Assembly: GCA_937865685.1 (NCBI GenBank)
Contig: CALMGU010000005.1
Location: 1-39,822 of the forward strand
Direction: 5' to 3'
Length of the DNA stretch: 39,822 nt
From: an uncultured Alphaproteobacteria bacterium
GTDB lineage: Bacteria; Pseudomonadota; Alphaproteobacteria; Micropepsales; Micropepsaceae
Shown: in pieces, positions 33,054 through 39,822 of the stretch
Layout of the letters: each line of letters starts with the position of its first letter
Numbering within the stretch: position 1 is the first letter of the stretch
Notes under the pieces: model-generated
The model's input: only the letters and a program-made list of their open reading frames with translations
What the model was told of the DNA's origin: nothing
Databases searched by the model: none
Translations under genes and position numbers: made by a program

Positions 33054-35396
33054 ATGACGTCTGAACCCTCATCCATGCCGGCGCCCAGCCGTTTCATGGC
33101 TCGACGGCTGGCAGACGCAGCGATCGCGGCAGGAGTCACCTTCTCCTGCGGCAGCCTGTTTTACATCGATATCACGAACCCGCGCGGCGTCATGGACGGG
33201 ATCGGCTATTCGGCCGTGGTTGCGCTCACCAGCCGGTTCGGCAAGCGCGCGATGATCGCCTGCGCAATCCTCACCACGGTCCTGACATTCGCGGGCGCGG
33301 CGCTGGTGCCGGACCAGGGCGTTTCGGTGGCGGGCATGTGGGCCAACCGGACGTTTGGCCTGGCCTCCATCTGGGTGGTGGCGTTGATCATGCAAAGCCA
33401 TATGGAACTGGAAAGCCGCATCCAGAAAAGCGAAGCCACCTTGCATCGCCACAAGACCGCGCTGGCCGGCATGGTGCGCGAATGCCTTTTGACCGACATC
33501 GGCCTCGACTGCCGGCTGGAATTCATCTGCCGCACCGGCGCCCAGGCATTGGATTGCAGCTTCGCCATTATCGGTCTGCGCAGCCATGACGACCGCAGCA
33601 CCACGGTGCTGCAGGCCTGGCACAAGGTGCCGGCGCCCAACCTGCCCCTGGCGGGAACGATCCTGGAGACCGACCCCCAGCACAAAATGCGGTTGCACAA
33701 CGAATTCACGGTCGCCATCGAGGATACCGAGCAGGCTCCCGCGGCCATCGGGCAGCGGCTGGCCAGCGCCTATGGCGTGCGCGCGACCCTTTCGTCCGAA
33801 ATCTTCTATGACACATCCCAGAGCGGAATCATCATTTTCGCAAAGCACACGCCCTATCGCTGGAACGAGGAGGAGATCGCATTCGCGCGCGCGGTGGCGA
33901 ACCTGGTGGCGCTGCTGCTCTCGTCGCAAAAAAGTGCGGACACTTTGGCGGCACTGGATCTGACCGATGACGGCATTTACACGGAAGACCGGAGCGGATC
34001 AGTGCAATACGCCAATCAGACCGCAAGGCTTCTGGCCGAGCAGGGTCCGGAGGGCCTGATATTTCCGCGGCCCGCCATCCCCCTTCTCACCGAGCATGAC
34101 CAACATGCGGTTCGCGCCCGTGGCCGCGATCTGGAAATTCACCGCAACCGCCTGGCCACTGGCGGGCTCATCGCGCGGCTGATCGACGTCACCGACCGCA
34201 ACTCGGCCGACGCCGAAAGGCTGCGCCTGGAAAGCCGCCTGAAACAGGCAGCCAAGCTGGAAGCGATCGGCCAGCTTGCCAGCGGCGTGGCGCACGACTT
34301 CAACAATATCCTGGGCGCCATCACCGGGTTCTCGGTTCTCATCGCCCAGGACAGCGCCCCCGGATCCGAAAATCACGAATTCGCGCAGCGGATTCTAAGC
34401 GCCTCCAGGCGGGGCAAGGAAATGGTCGAGCAGATCATGACCTTTGCCGAGACCCGCGCGGTCAGCCATGGCGTGGTCAATCTGGGCCGGGCCGTGGAAA
34501 TCTGCCGCGACTTTCTGGGGTCCAGCATGCGCCCCGGCACGAAGCTGGAAATCCAAGTGCCGCCGGCCGTGCTTCTGGTGCGGGGCAATGAAATTCAAGT
34601 GGGACAGATGATCACCAATCTGGCCACCAATGCGCGCGACTCGCTGGATGGACGGGGATCGGTGCAGATCGATGCGCGGATTGCCCGGCGCGGCGAGATC
34701 GAGCATTTGCGCGAATTTTCCAACACGCCCACCGAACGGCTGATAGGCGAACCGCGCCCGGAGATTCCATATGCTTTGTTGACGGTCCGCGACACCGGCC
34801 ATGGCATGACGCCGGAAACCCTGGACCGGATGTTCGAGCCCTTCTTTTCCACCAAAGGGCGGCTGCGCGGCACCGGGCTGGGGCTGGCCGTGGTGCATGG
34901 CGTGATACGCTCTCATGGCGGCTTCTGCCATGTGAAATCCGAGATGGGGATCGGCACCAGGTTCGATATTTTCCTGCCGCTGATCGAAGAGGGGATGGCC
35001 GCCGCCGCCATGCCTGTCACTGGTGAAGGCTGGCGCGTGCTGATCGTGGACGACGAAACGGAGATGGCCGACATGTTGTCGATCGTCCTGGAGCGCCTGG
35101 GCTTTGCCACCGTCGCCGTGCAGAGCCCGTTCCCGGCGCTGGCCGCGATCGAGGAAGATCCGGAAGCTTTCGACGCGCTGCTCACCGACCAGCAGATGCC
35201 GTTGATGTCCGGCATGGAGCTGATTCAGGAGGCCAAGCGGGTGGCGCCCAATTTGCGGGCGGTCCTGTGTACGGGAAATCTCGCCGGACTGACAGAAGCT
35301 CAGGCGCTGGAGGGTGGCGCGGATGCGGTGCTTCACAAACCTGTTGATATTCAAGCGATTGCGGAAGCACTCAGACCGCGACCCGAATCCCAGTAA
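33054..35396 (+). CDS. membrane hybrid histidine kinase with GAF-like sensor and receiver
   Basis: This 780-residue sensor kinase has about four N-terminal hydrophobic helices within residues 20-125. A GAF-like domain follows (about 150-290), then a divergent PAS-like stretch (300-385). The HisKA box has H414 in GQLASGVAHDFNNILGA, followed by an ATPase with NLATNARDSL, DTGHGM and GTGLGLAVVHG. A C-terminal receiver has D712 (LLTDQQMPLMSG) and lysine in LHKPVD. The H-box and ATPase belong to the HisKA_2/NtrB-like style. The ATG at 33054 follows AGGGGG. It lies 125 bases after the che operon and 73 bases before a LuxR regulator. The signal is unknown. Confidence 0.92.
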   Translation: MTSEPSSMPAPSRFMARRLADAAIAAGVTFSCGSLFYIDITNPRGVMDGIGYSAVVALTSRFGKRAMIACAILTTVLTFAGAALVPDQGVSVAGMWANRTFGLASIWVVALIMQSHMELESRIQKSEATLHRHKTALAGMVRECLLTDIGLDCRLEFICRTGAQALDCSFAIIGLRSHDDRSTTVLQAWHKVPAPNLPLAGTILETDPQHKMRLHNEFTVAIEDTEQAPAAIGQRLASAYGVRATLSSEIFYDTSQSGIIIFAKHTPYRWNEEEIAFARAVANLVALLLSSQKSADTLAALDLTDDGIYTEDRSGSVQYANQTARLLAEQGPEGLIFPRPAIPLLTEHDQHAVRARGRDLEIHRNRLATGGLIARLIDVTDRNSADAERLRLESRLKQAAKLEAIGQLASGVAHDFNNILGAITGFSVLIAQDSAPGSENHEFAQRILSASRRGKEMVEQIMTFAETRAVSHGVVNLGRAVEICRDFLGSSMRPGTKLEIQVPPAVLLVRGNEIQVGQMITNLATNARDSLDGRGSVQIDARIARRGEIEHLREFSNTPTERLIGEPRPEIPYALLTVRDTGHGMTPETLDRMFEPFFSTKGRLRGTGLGLAVVHGVIRSHGGFCHVKSEMGIGTRFDIFLPLIEEGMAAAAMPVTGEGWRVLIVDDETEMADMLSIVLERLGFATVAVQSPFPALAAIEEDPEAFDALLTDQQMPLMSGMELIQEAKRVAPNLRAVLCTGNLAGLTEAQALEGGADAVLHKPVDIQAIAEALRPRPESQ

Positions 35397-35469
35397 CCGA
35401 AACATAATATCGCGTCACTTATTTTGCGGTTTTGATAAGATATTGTGATGAGGTCGTTTGGAGAGGAGC

Positions 35470-36084
35470 ATGCGCATCCTGATTGCCGACGATCACCCGC
35501 TGTATCGCGAAGCCGCGGCCTTGCAAATCAAGAGGCTTCATCGGGAAGCGGATATCAAGGAAGTTGCATCGCTCGAGGAATTGCGCGCCGCGGCTGAGCA
35601 GTCGCGCTTCGACCTGATCCTGATGGATTATCACATGCCGGGCATGTCGGCCGATGCGCTGGCTGAACTGGTCAGGGATTTTCCCACGACGCCACTTGCC
35701 GTCGTCTCCGGTGTCGCCGGCAACCAGGAAGTGTTGGCGGCGGCGCGCGCCGGCGTGCGCGGCTATATCCCCAAGACCTCGAATTCCGAATATTTCGCCC
35801 GCACGGTTCAGCTGCTTCTGGCCGGCGGCACCAGCATTCCGATCGAAGTGCTGCTGGGCGGCCCGCCCGCCCATGGAAGTCCAGCCTGGCTGGCCAATAT
35901 GAGCGCGCGGGAAAAAGAAGTGCTGCATGGCGTGGCGCGTGGCCGGTCCAACAAGGAAATCGCCCGCGAGCTGGGACTGGCCGAGGTCACCATCAAACTC
36001 CATTTGCGGAACCTGTTCCGCAAAATGAACGTGAAAAGCCGCGCCGAAGCGGCCGTGAAGGCCGTCAAGGCAGGACTGGGCTGA
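35470..36084 (+). CDS. NarL/LuxR-family response regulator
   Basis: This 204-residue transcription regulator has a receiver with D7/D8, phosphoacceptor D53 (DLILMDYHMPGMS) and lysine in GYIPKTSN. A LuxR-type helix-turn-helix follows (MSAREKEVLHGVARGRSNKEIARELGLAEVTIKLHLRNLFRKM). The ATG at 35470 follows GAGAGGAG with only one spacer base, which is tight. TTG at 35458 with GAGG five bases upstream would add four residues and is a fair alternative. It is flanked by two histidine kinases and is their probable output. A palindrome just after its stop could be a binding site. Confidence 0.9.
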   Translation: MRILIADDHPLYREAAALQIKRLHREADIKEVASLEELRAAAEQSRFDLILMDYHMPGMSADALAELVRDFPTTPLAVVSGVAGNQEVLAAARAGVRGYIPKTSNSEYFARTVQLLLAGGTSIPIEVLLGGPPAHGSPAWLANMSAREKEVLHGVARGRSNKEIARELGLAEVTIKLHLRNLFRKMNVKSRAEAAVKAVKAGLG

Positions 36085-36087
36085 CCT

Positions 36088-36105
36088 CCTATACTTCTGT
36101 ATAGG
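36088..36105. promoter_or_regulatory. 18-base palindrome between LuxR regulator and kinase genes
   Basis: CCTATAC-TTCT-GTATAGG is a perfect 7-base inverted repeat. AGGCCA-CC-TGGCCT (36103-36116) overlaps its end. Size and symmetry suit a dimeric LuxR-type regulator site, or it may be an RNA hairpin. The regulator gene ends 3 bases upstream. Confidence 0.4.
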
Positions 36106-36177
36106 CCACCTGGCCTGATGCGTCGGCGAATTTTCCGGCGGTTGGCGTTAGACGCGTTCCTTCGGGAACAAAGCGCC

Positions 36178-36879
36178 ATGCCGGACAGAGAAAAAGTGGA
36201 TGCGCTGGTGCAGCTGGCCGGCACTGTCGCGCATGAACTGAACAACATCTTCACGGCCCTGGCCGGCAATATGTCGCTCCTGGAAGCCAGCCTGGACAAG
36301 CAAGACCAGAATGCCTGCCTGGTCAGCGACGTCATCCGCACCACCAACCGTGGCATCGAGCTGTCGCAAAAACTCCAAAGCTTCGCGGGGCGCCAGAAGC
36401 TCAACATCACCCAATTCGATCTCAACCGCAGCGCCATCACGGTCGTCGGGCGCCTGAAACACTCGCTTCTGCGCGGCATCGACGTCGCGTTTGCGCTGGA
36501 ACCCACACGCTGCATGGTGACGACGGACGAGGAAAAGTTCCAAAACATGGCGGAGGAGCTGATCAAGAACGCCGTCACCGCGATGGACCATCGCGGCCGG
36601 ATCGCCATCTGCACCAGCCAGGAGGCGCTGCAGGATGACCAGATCCGCCGATTGCCGGCCGGAAACTATATCCGGTTCAGCGTGCATGACACCGGCAGCG
36701 GCATGTGCGCCGATGTGATGCGGCGCGCGCTGGACCCGCTCTTTTCCACCCGCAAGGGGCATCAGGGCTGGGGACTGGCGAAATGCGCCGGCTTCGTGCG
36801 CCAATGCAGGGGCGACATCATACTCTCCAGCGTCAAAGGCCAAGGCTCGGCCGTCGAAGTCTATCTGCCGCGAAATTAG
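36178..36879 (+). CDS. short sensorless histidine kinase
   Basis: This 233-residue kinase core has no sensor or membrane part. The H-box has H19 in LAGTVAHELNNIFTALAGN, followed by the ATPase with EELIKNAVTAMD (N-box), HDTGSGM (G1) and GWGLAKCAGFVRQ (G2). It resembles NtrB-type transmitters. I chose ATG 36178, preceded by GGGAA at nine bases. ATG at 36118 would add 20 arginine-rich residues and has no ribosome-binding site. GTTCC-TTCG-GGAAC at 36156-36169 forms a UUCG-capped stem over that site. It may phosphorylate the LuxR regulator upstream. Its gene is convergent with the AT3 fusion. Confidence 0.82.
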   Translation: MPDREKVDALVQLAGTVAHELNNIFTALAGNMSLLEASLDKQDQNACLVSDVIRTTNRGIELSQKLQSFAGRQKLNITQFDLNRSAITVVGRLKHSLLRGIDVAFALEPTRCMVTTDEEKFQNMAEELIKNAVTAMDHRGRIAICTSQEALQDDQIRRLPAGNYIRFSVHDTGSGMCADVMRRALDPLFSTRKGHQGWGLAKCAGFVRQCRGDIILSSVKGQGSAVEVYLPRN

Positions 36880-36886
36880 ATGCCCG

Positions 36887-36903
36887 GCGGCCATGGAGGC
36901 CGC
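36887..36903. terminator. hairpin between convergent genes
   Basis: GCGGCC (36887-36892) and GGCCGC (36898-36903) pair perfectly around ATGGA in the 46-base gap between the convergent kinase and AT3-fusion genes. No T-tract follows on either strand, so this is only a candidate bidirectional terminator. Confidence 0.35.
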
Positions 36904-36925
36904 ACCCGCGTTGCAACACCGCCTT

Positions 36926-39538
36926 TTAGCGCAGCGACCTCACCATGGAGGCTGCGGCCAATGCCATGCGCCTGCCGGCAGGCGTGGTCCATGCGCGCGC
37001 GCAATCCCAAATCTTATCGAAGTGCGAGAGGAGCAGGGACACGGCAATCCCCAATGCGAGCGAGGCGGCGATCTGGGCGAGCCAGAATTTTCCGAACCTG
37101 GCATGCAGGACGATATCGGTCAGGTATACGGGAAAAATATTGAACAGATAGATGTAGAAACTCGCCGCGGCGATCGCTCCCACGACACGGCCGACCAATC
37201 TCGGCATCGAGACGCGGCGCATAAACACAATCAATCCGGCTGCCACAACAATCGCCAGCACATGGGTGTCGTTCCAGCCCCACGCCATGGCCGAAACCGT
37301 CCCCAACATGGCGAACAGCGCCAGGCGCAACTCCCATCCGGCAAGTGCTATCGCCCAACCCGCGGCGAAATAAATCAGCATCTGGTCCGGACTGCGGAAC
37401 AGGTGCGCGGGCGCGTCGAACGTCAAACCACCGATCAATCGGAACGCAAGGGCGGCACCCACAAAGACAAGGCTGAAGAGCCCGGGCCGGCGCGCGGCGA
37501 ATTCGCGGACCGGCGGCACGGCCAGAACCAGACAGATCAGTGCGACGCACCAGGTCAGGCTTTCGATGAACCAATAAGTGTTGAGGATCCCGCCCCAATC
37601 GCCAAGAAAGGTGCTGACAAAAAGTTGATGCGGCCAGGCGATCTTCCGATTGATGGCGAAAACTGCGAGCATGATCCCGAGGTAAATGACCAGGTAGCGC
37701 CGGGCGAAATCCATGAACGCGCCACCGGATTCGCCCGCTAGGAGGCGCGTCTGCTGAAATCTCGCCCAGCTGAAGCCGGACAGAACCATCAGCAAGTCGG
37801 CACCGCCTTGCATGTTATTCAGGGCGTGCTGGAACAGGATTTGCGTGATGGCCAGACAGCGCACGACAATATCGCTTTCCAATGACATCAAGCGCCAATT
37901 CGTGACGGGCGGGGCCATATTGGCCCGCGCCAGCGCCCGCAAGCGCGCAAGAGAAAGCTTCTCCCATCCCTCTGGCGTTTCGCCCAGCGCTTCCTCGATG
38001 GCGATTGCGCATTGGACATAGCTGAGGGAATCTCCGTTCAGGCTGTCGAAACTGTCGGTATCCGCCAACGGGGCGCCGCGCGCCAACCGCCGGTAATATT
38101 GTTCCACCGTCTCGATCGGATTCGCTCTTGCGGGATTTATCGGAGCTTTGCGGGCGCGACCCGCGAGCAGAATGGCCGGATAGTCGATTTTGCCGCCCGG
38201 GAGCCGCGGAACCTCGGAGAGTTGGATGAATGCAAACAGGCCGTCCGGCAGATCCAGCGCGACCAGCGCCCGCCGCGACTTGTCGAGATCCGCCAGGGTG
38301 ACGGCAGCGATCACCACCAGGGCATCGTCGCCCGCGGCGAAGGCTTCGGCTCCGGCCTCGTGAAACCGTGCTTCCAGATCATCCAATCCGATGCGTAAGC
38401 CGAACGGCTTCACAAAGCGGCTTTTGCGTCCGGCGATGCGAAAGATACCCGGTTCGATCTCGATCGCCAGATCGCCGGTGCGCAGGACATCGGGGCCTGG
38501 CGGGTCGGCCAAATGCCGCCGCTCGCTCGCATAGCCCATCATCACATTGGGACCGCGATAGATCAGCTCGCCCGCCTCACCCATTGCGGCGCGCGTGCCG
38601 TTTTCATGCTCGAGCCAGATTTCACCGCCCGGGATGGCTTGTCCGATGGCACCGGGATATCGCGACAACAGTTCGGGGCGGAGATAGGCGATGCGCGCCG
38701 TGGCCTCGGTCTGTCCATACATGATGAAGAACCGGGCCCCTATCCTGTGCGCCCGCTCGGCCACCCGCTTGGCAAGATCCTGCGCCATGCGTCCGCCGGC
38801 CTGCGTCAATGTCTTCACATTTGCAGGCAGGTTTTCCAGCAGGCCGCAGCGTTCCATCAGCTCATAGCTGTGCGGCACGCCGGTCAGGCCCGTCACGCCG
38901 TGCGCCTGGAGCAAATCCCGGAAAGCAGGGTCGGTTATGCCCAACTCCGTCACCAGGATCGACGCGCCCGCCGCCAGGTGCGAGTTCAACACGGACAGAC
39001 CATAGGAATATGAAAGCGGAAGGCTGGTCACCGCACGGTCGGCTGGAGCAAGACCGAGATAGGTCGCGATCGCGCATGCATTCGCATCCAGCGCCGCGGC
39101 GCTCAATCGAACGAGTTTGGGACTGCCTGTCGAACCGGACGTAGACAGCAAAAGGGCCAGTTCGGCATGCGGCGCGCATTCCCAGGGGATCGGCGCAACC
39201 TTCAAGCTCCAGCCGCCGCCCGTCCCGTCCGGAGCGTAATGCGCATCCGGCCGATAGTGATCGAGGATATGGTCCGCCGCCGCGCCGCCGGAATGCAAGA
39301 TGACTGGTATATTCGAGCGGAGCGCCCCCAGATAGGCCGTCACAGCTTCCACGCGGCTCTGAGCTTCGATCGCCAGCAGCCTTACTTCGCCGGGCAAAGA
39401 TGCGGCGAAGCGGTCCGCCATCTCGGCAAGCTGACCGTATGAAATGGCGTCGCCACACTCGCCAATCAGCGCAGGCGCATTTCCCCATCTCTCGAGATCT
39501 GCCGCAAAGCGCGGCGCAATCCGCCCGCCCCCCGACAT
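36926..39538 (-). CDS. fusion: adenylation domain, carrier domain and AT3 membrane acyltransferase
   Basis: This 870-residue protein joins three modules. Residues 1-470 are an ANL adenylation domain: LSTSGSTGSPK (P-loop, near 130-141), MYGQTEATARIAYL, TGDLAIEIEPG, and the catalytic K450 in PGGKIDYPA. Residues about 475-535 form a carrier domain with S504 in NGDSLSYVQ, the likely phosphopantetheine site. From about 550 there are some ten membrane helices with R560 and H571 spaced as the R-X10-H motif of AT3 (acyltransferase_3) enzymes. This predicts activation of an acid, transfer to the built-in carrier, then acyl transfer across the membrane to a sugar or lipid. The ATG follows GGGGGAG. It stands alone after a TTGACA promoter. 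Confidence 0.88.
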   Translation of the reverse strand: MSGGGRIAPRFAADLERWGNAPALIGECGDAISYGQLAEMADRFAASLPGEVRLLAIEAQSRVEAVTAYLGALRSNIPVILHSGGAAADHILDHYRPDAHYAPDGTGGGWSLKVAPIPWECAPHAELALLLSTSGSTGSPKLVRLSAAALDANACAIATYLGLAPADRAVTSLPLSYSYGLSVLNSHLAAGASILVTELGITDPAFRDLLQAHGVTGLTGVPHSYELMERCGLLENLPANVKTLTQAGGRMAQDLAKRVAERAHRIGARFFIMYGQTEATARIAYLRPELLSRYPGAIGQAIPGGEIWLEHENGTRAAMGEAGELIYRGPNVMMGYASERRHLADPPGPDVLRTGDLAIEIEPGIFRIAGRKSRFVKPFGLRIGLDDLEARFHEAGAEAFAAGDDALVVIAAVTLADLDKSRRALVALDLPDGLFAFIQLSEVPRLPGGKIDYPAILLAGRARKAPINPARANPIETVEQYYRRLARGAPLADTDSFDSLNGDSLSYVQCAIAIEEALGETPEGWEKLSLARLRALARANMAPPVTNWRLMSLESDIVVRCLAITQILFQHALNNMQGGADLLMVLSGFSWARFQQTRLLAGESGGAFMDFARRYLVIYLGIMLAVFAINRKIAWPHQLFVSTFLGDWGGILNTYWFIESLTWCVALICLVLAVPPVREFAARRPGLFSLVFVGAALAFRLIGGLTFDAPAHLFRSPDQMLIYFAAGWAIALAGWELRLALFAMLGTVSAMAWGWNDTHVLAIVVAAGLIVFMRRVSMPRLVGRVVGAIAAASFYIYLFNIFPVYLTDIVLHARFGKFWLAQIAASLALGIAVSLLLSHFDKIWDCARAWTTPAGRRMALAAASMVRSLR

Positions 39539-39563
39539 GGCTCCCCCAGCTTACCTCATCAAA

Positions 39564-39592
39564 ATCAAGGAATGTCCCATCCCCATTGTCAA
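39564..39592 (-). promoter_or_regulatory. putative promoter of the A-carrier-AT3 gene
   Basis: On the minus strand there is a perfect TTGACA (39592-39587) and a weak CTTGAT (39569-39564) at 17-base spacing, ending 25 bases before the ATG at 39538. Confidence 0.4.
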
Positions 39593-39615
39593 GTGATCAG
39601 CTGCGAACGCGATTA

Positions 39616-39756
39616 ATGACGGCACCGTCAGGCGCGGGCTCTTCGGCTTTTCTTATGATTGCCCAAACGACGCTTCGTAAACTGCTGAAAGTCGAAGCGG
39701 CTTTGAAGTCCAGGAAAATGCGCCGCGACGCGGACGAAATGATCTGGGCTGAATGA
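39616..39756 (+). CDS. possible small protein, 46 residues
   Basis: An ATG at 39616 opens 46 codons: a small polar N-terminus, then a basic helix (TLRKLLKVEAALKSRKMRRDADEMIWAE). There is no clear ribosome-binding site and no family I recognise. It fills most of the gap between the AT3 fusion and the tRNA. It may be chance. Confidence 0.3.
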   Translation: MTAPSGAGSSAFLMIAQTTLRKLLKVEAALKSRKMRRDADEMIWAE

Positions 39757-39758
39757 CT

Positions 39759-39822
39759 TGGTAGCACCGGACGGATTTGAACCGCCGACCAAGGGATTAT
39801 GATTCCCCTGCTCTACCGCTGA
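39759..39822 (-). tRNA. tRNA with CAT anticodon, probably elongator Met (5' part cut by window edge)
   Basis: The minus strand ends in an encoded CCA (39761-39759). It has a T arm with GTTCAAATC and an anticodon stem GGGGA/TCCCT around loop ATCATAA, giving anticodon CAT. The visible 64 bases start at the D arm (CAGCGGTAGAG); the 5' acceptor strand lies beyond the window. The three G-C pairs next to the loop that mark initiator tRNA are not in place. Elongator methionine is likeliest, with lysidine-modified isoleucine tRNA as an alternative. Confidence 0.9.

Noticed and set aside
1..39822. CRISPR array, transposon ends or prophage genes
   Set aside because: No regularly spaced repeats, no transposase or phage motifs, and uniform composition across the window.

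Overview
This 39.8 kb window is high-GC chromosomal DNA that reads as an alphaproteobacterium. The signs are a bc1-complex operon with a short Rieske protein, a Caulobacter-like -10 element at two promoters, DUF1285, a YjbE-type TerC protein, a large CheA with an extra CheW-like domain and a C-terminal receiver, and a typical intergenic palindromic repeat. The genus cannot be fixed from sequence alone. Genes are packed, often with 4-nt ATGA/GTGA overlaps. No gap between genes exceeds about 225 bases. I see no insertion sequence, prophage or CRISPR array.

Layout. (1) 1-1281, minus: start of the cytochrome bc1 operon (Rieske, then cytochrome b cut by the window edge). (2) 1484-2544, plus: trmL and a YjbE/TerC membrane protein. 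(3) 2703-5978, minus: a coupled four-gene run of DUF1285, Nudix CoA hydrolase, CCA-adding enzyme and PP2C phosphatase. (4) 6101-12757, plus: a MoxR ATPase operon (MoxR, DUF58, BatA/DUF4159, VWA/amidotransferase-like membrane protein). It faces a minus-strand GNAT acetyltransferase and a Nudix hydrolase. (5) 14049-16051, plus: a receiver protein with an FGPDRRR tail, a probable Hpt protein and MotA. (6) 16012-22483, minus: a small membrane protein, threonine ammonia-lyase, a secreted S10 peptidase, and an MFS transporter coupled to a ThDP enzyme. (7) 22679-23413, minus: an orphan OmpR-type regulator divergent from (8).

(8) 23595-32928, plus: the chemotaxis cluster mcp-cheW-cheA-cheY-cheB-cheR-cheY-cheZ plus an unrecognised 352-residue protein. 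It has every core part of a chemosensory pathway: receptor, coupling protein, kinase, two single-domain receivers, both adaptation enzymes and a phosphatase. No CheD is present. (9) 33054-36879, plus: a membrane hybrid histidine kinase, a NarL/LuxR regulator and a short sensorless histidine kinase, probably one signalling module. (10) 36926-39538, minus: an 870-residue fusion of an adenylation domain, a carrier domain and a membrane AT3 acyltransferase, the most unusual single gene here. The window ends inside a minus-strand tRNA with anticodon CAT.

Taken together, the right half is devoted to taxis and surface behaviour: motor stator, chemosensory array, extra two-component proteins and a candidate surface acyl-modification enzyme. 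The left half is housekeeping: respiration, tRNA processing, the MoxR operon and amino-acid metabolism. The strongest leads are the A-carrier-AT3 fusion, the unknown protein ending the che operon, the receiver/Hpt pair before motA, and a 19-bp paired stem between mcp and cheW.
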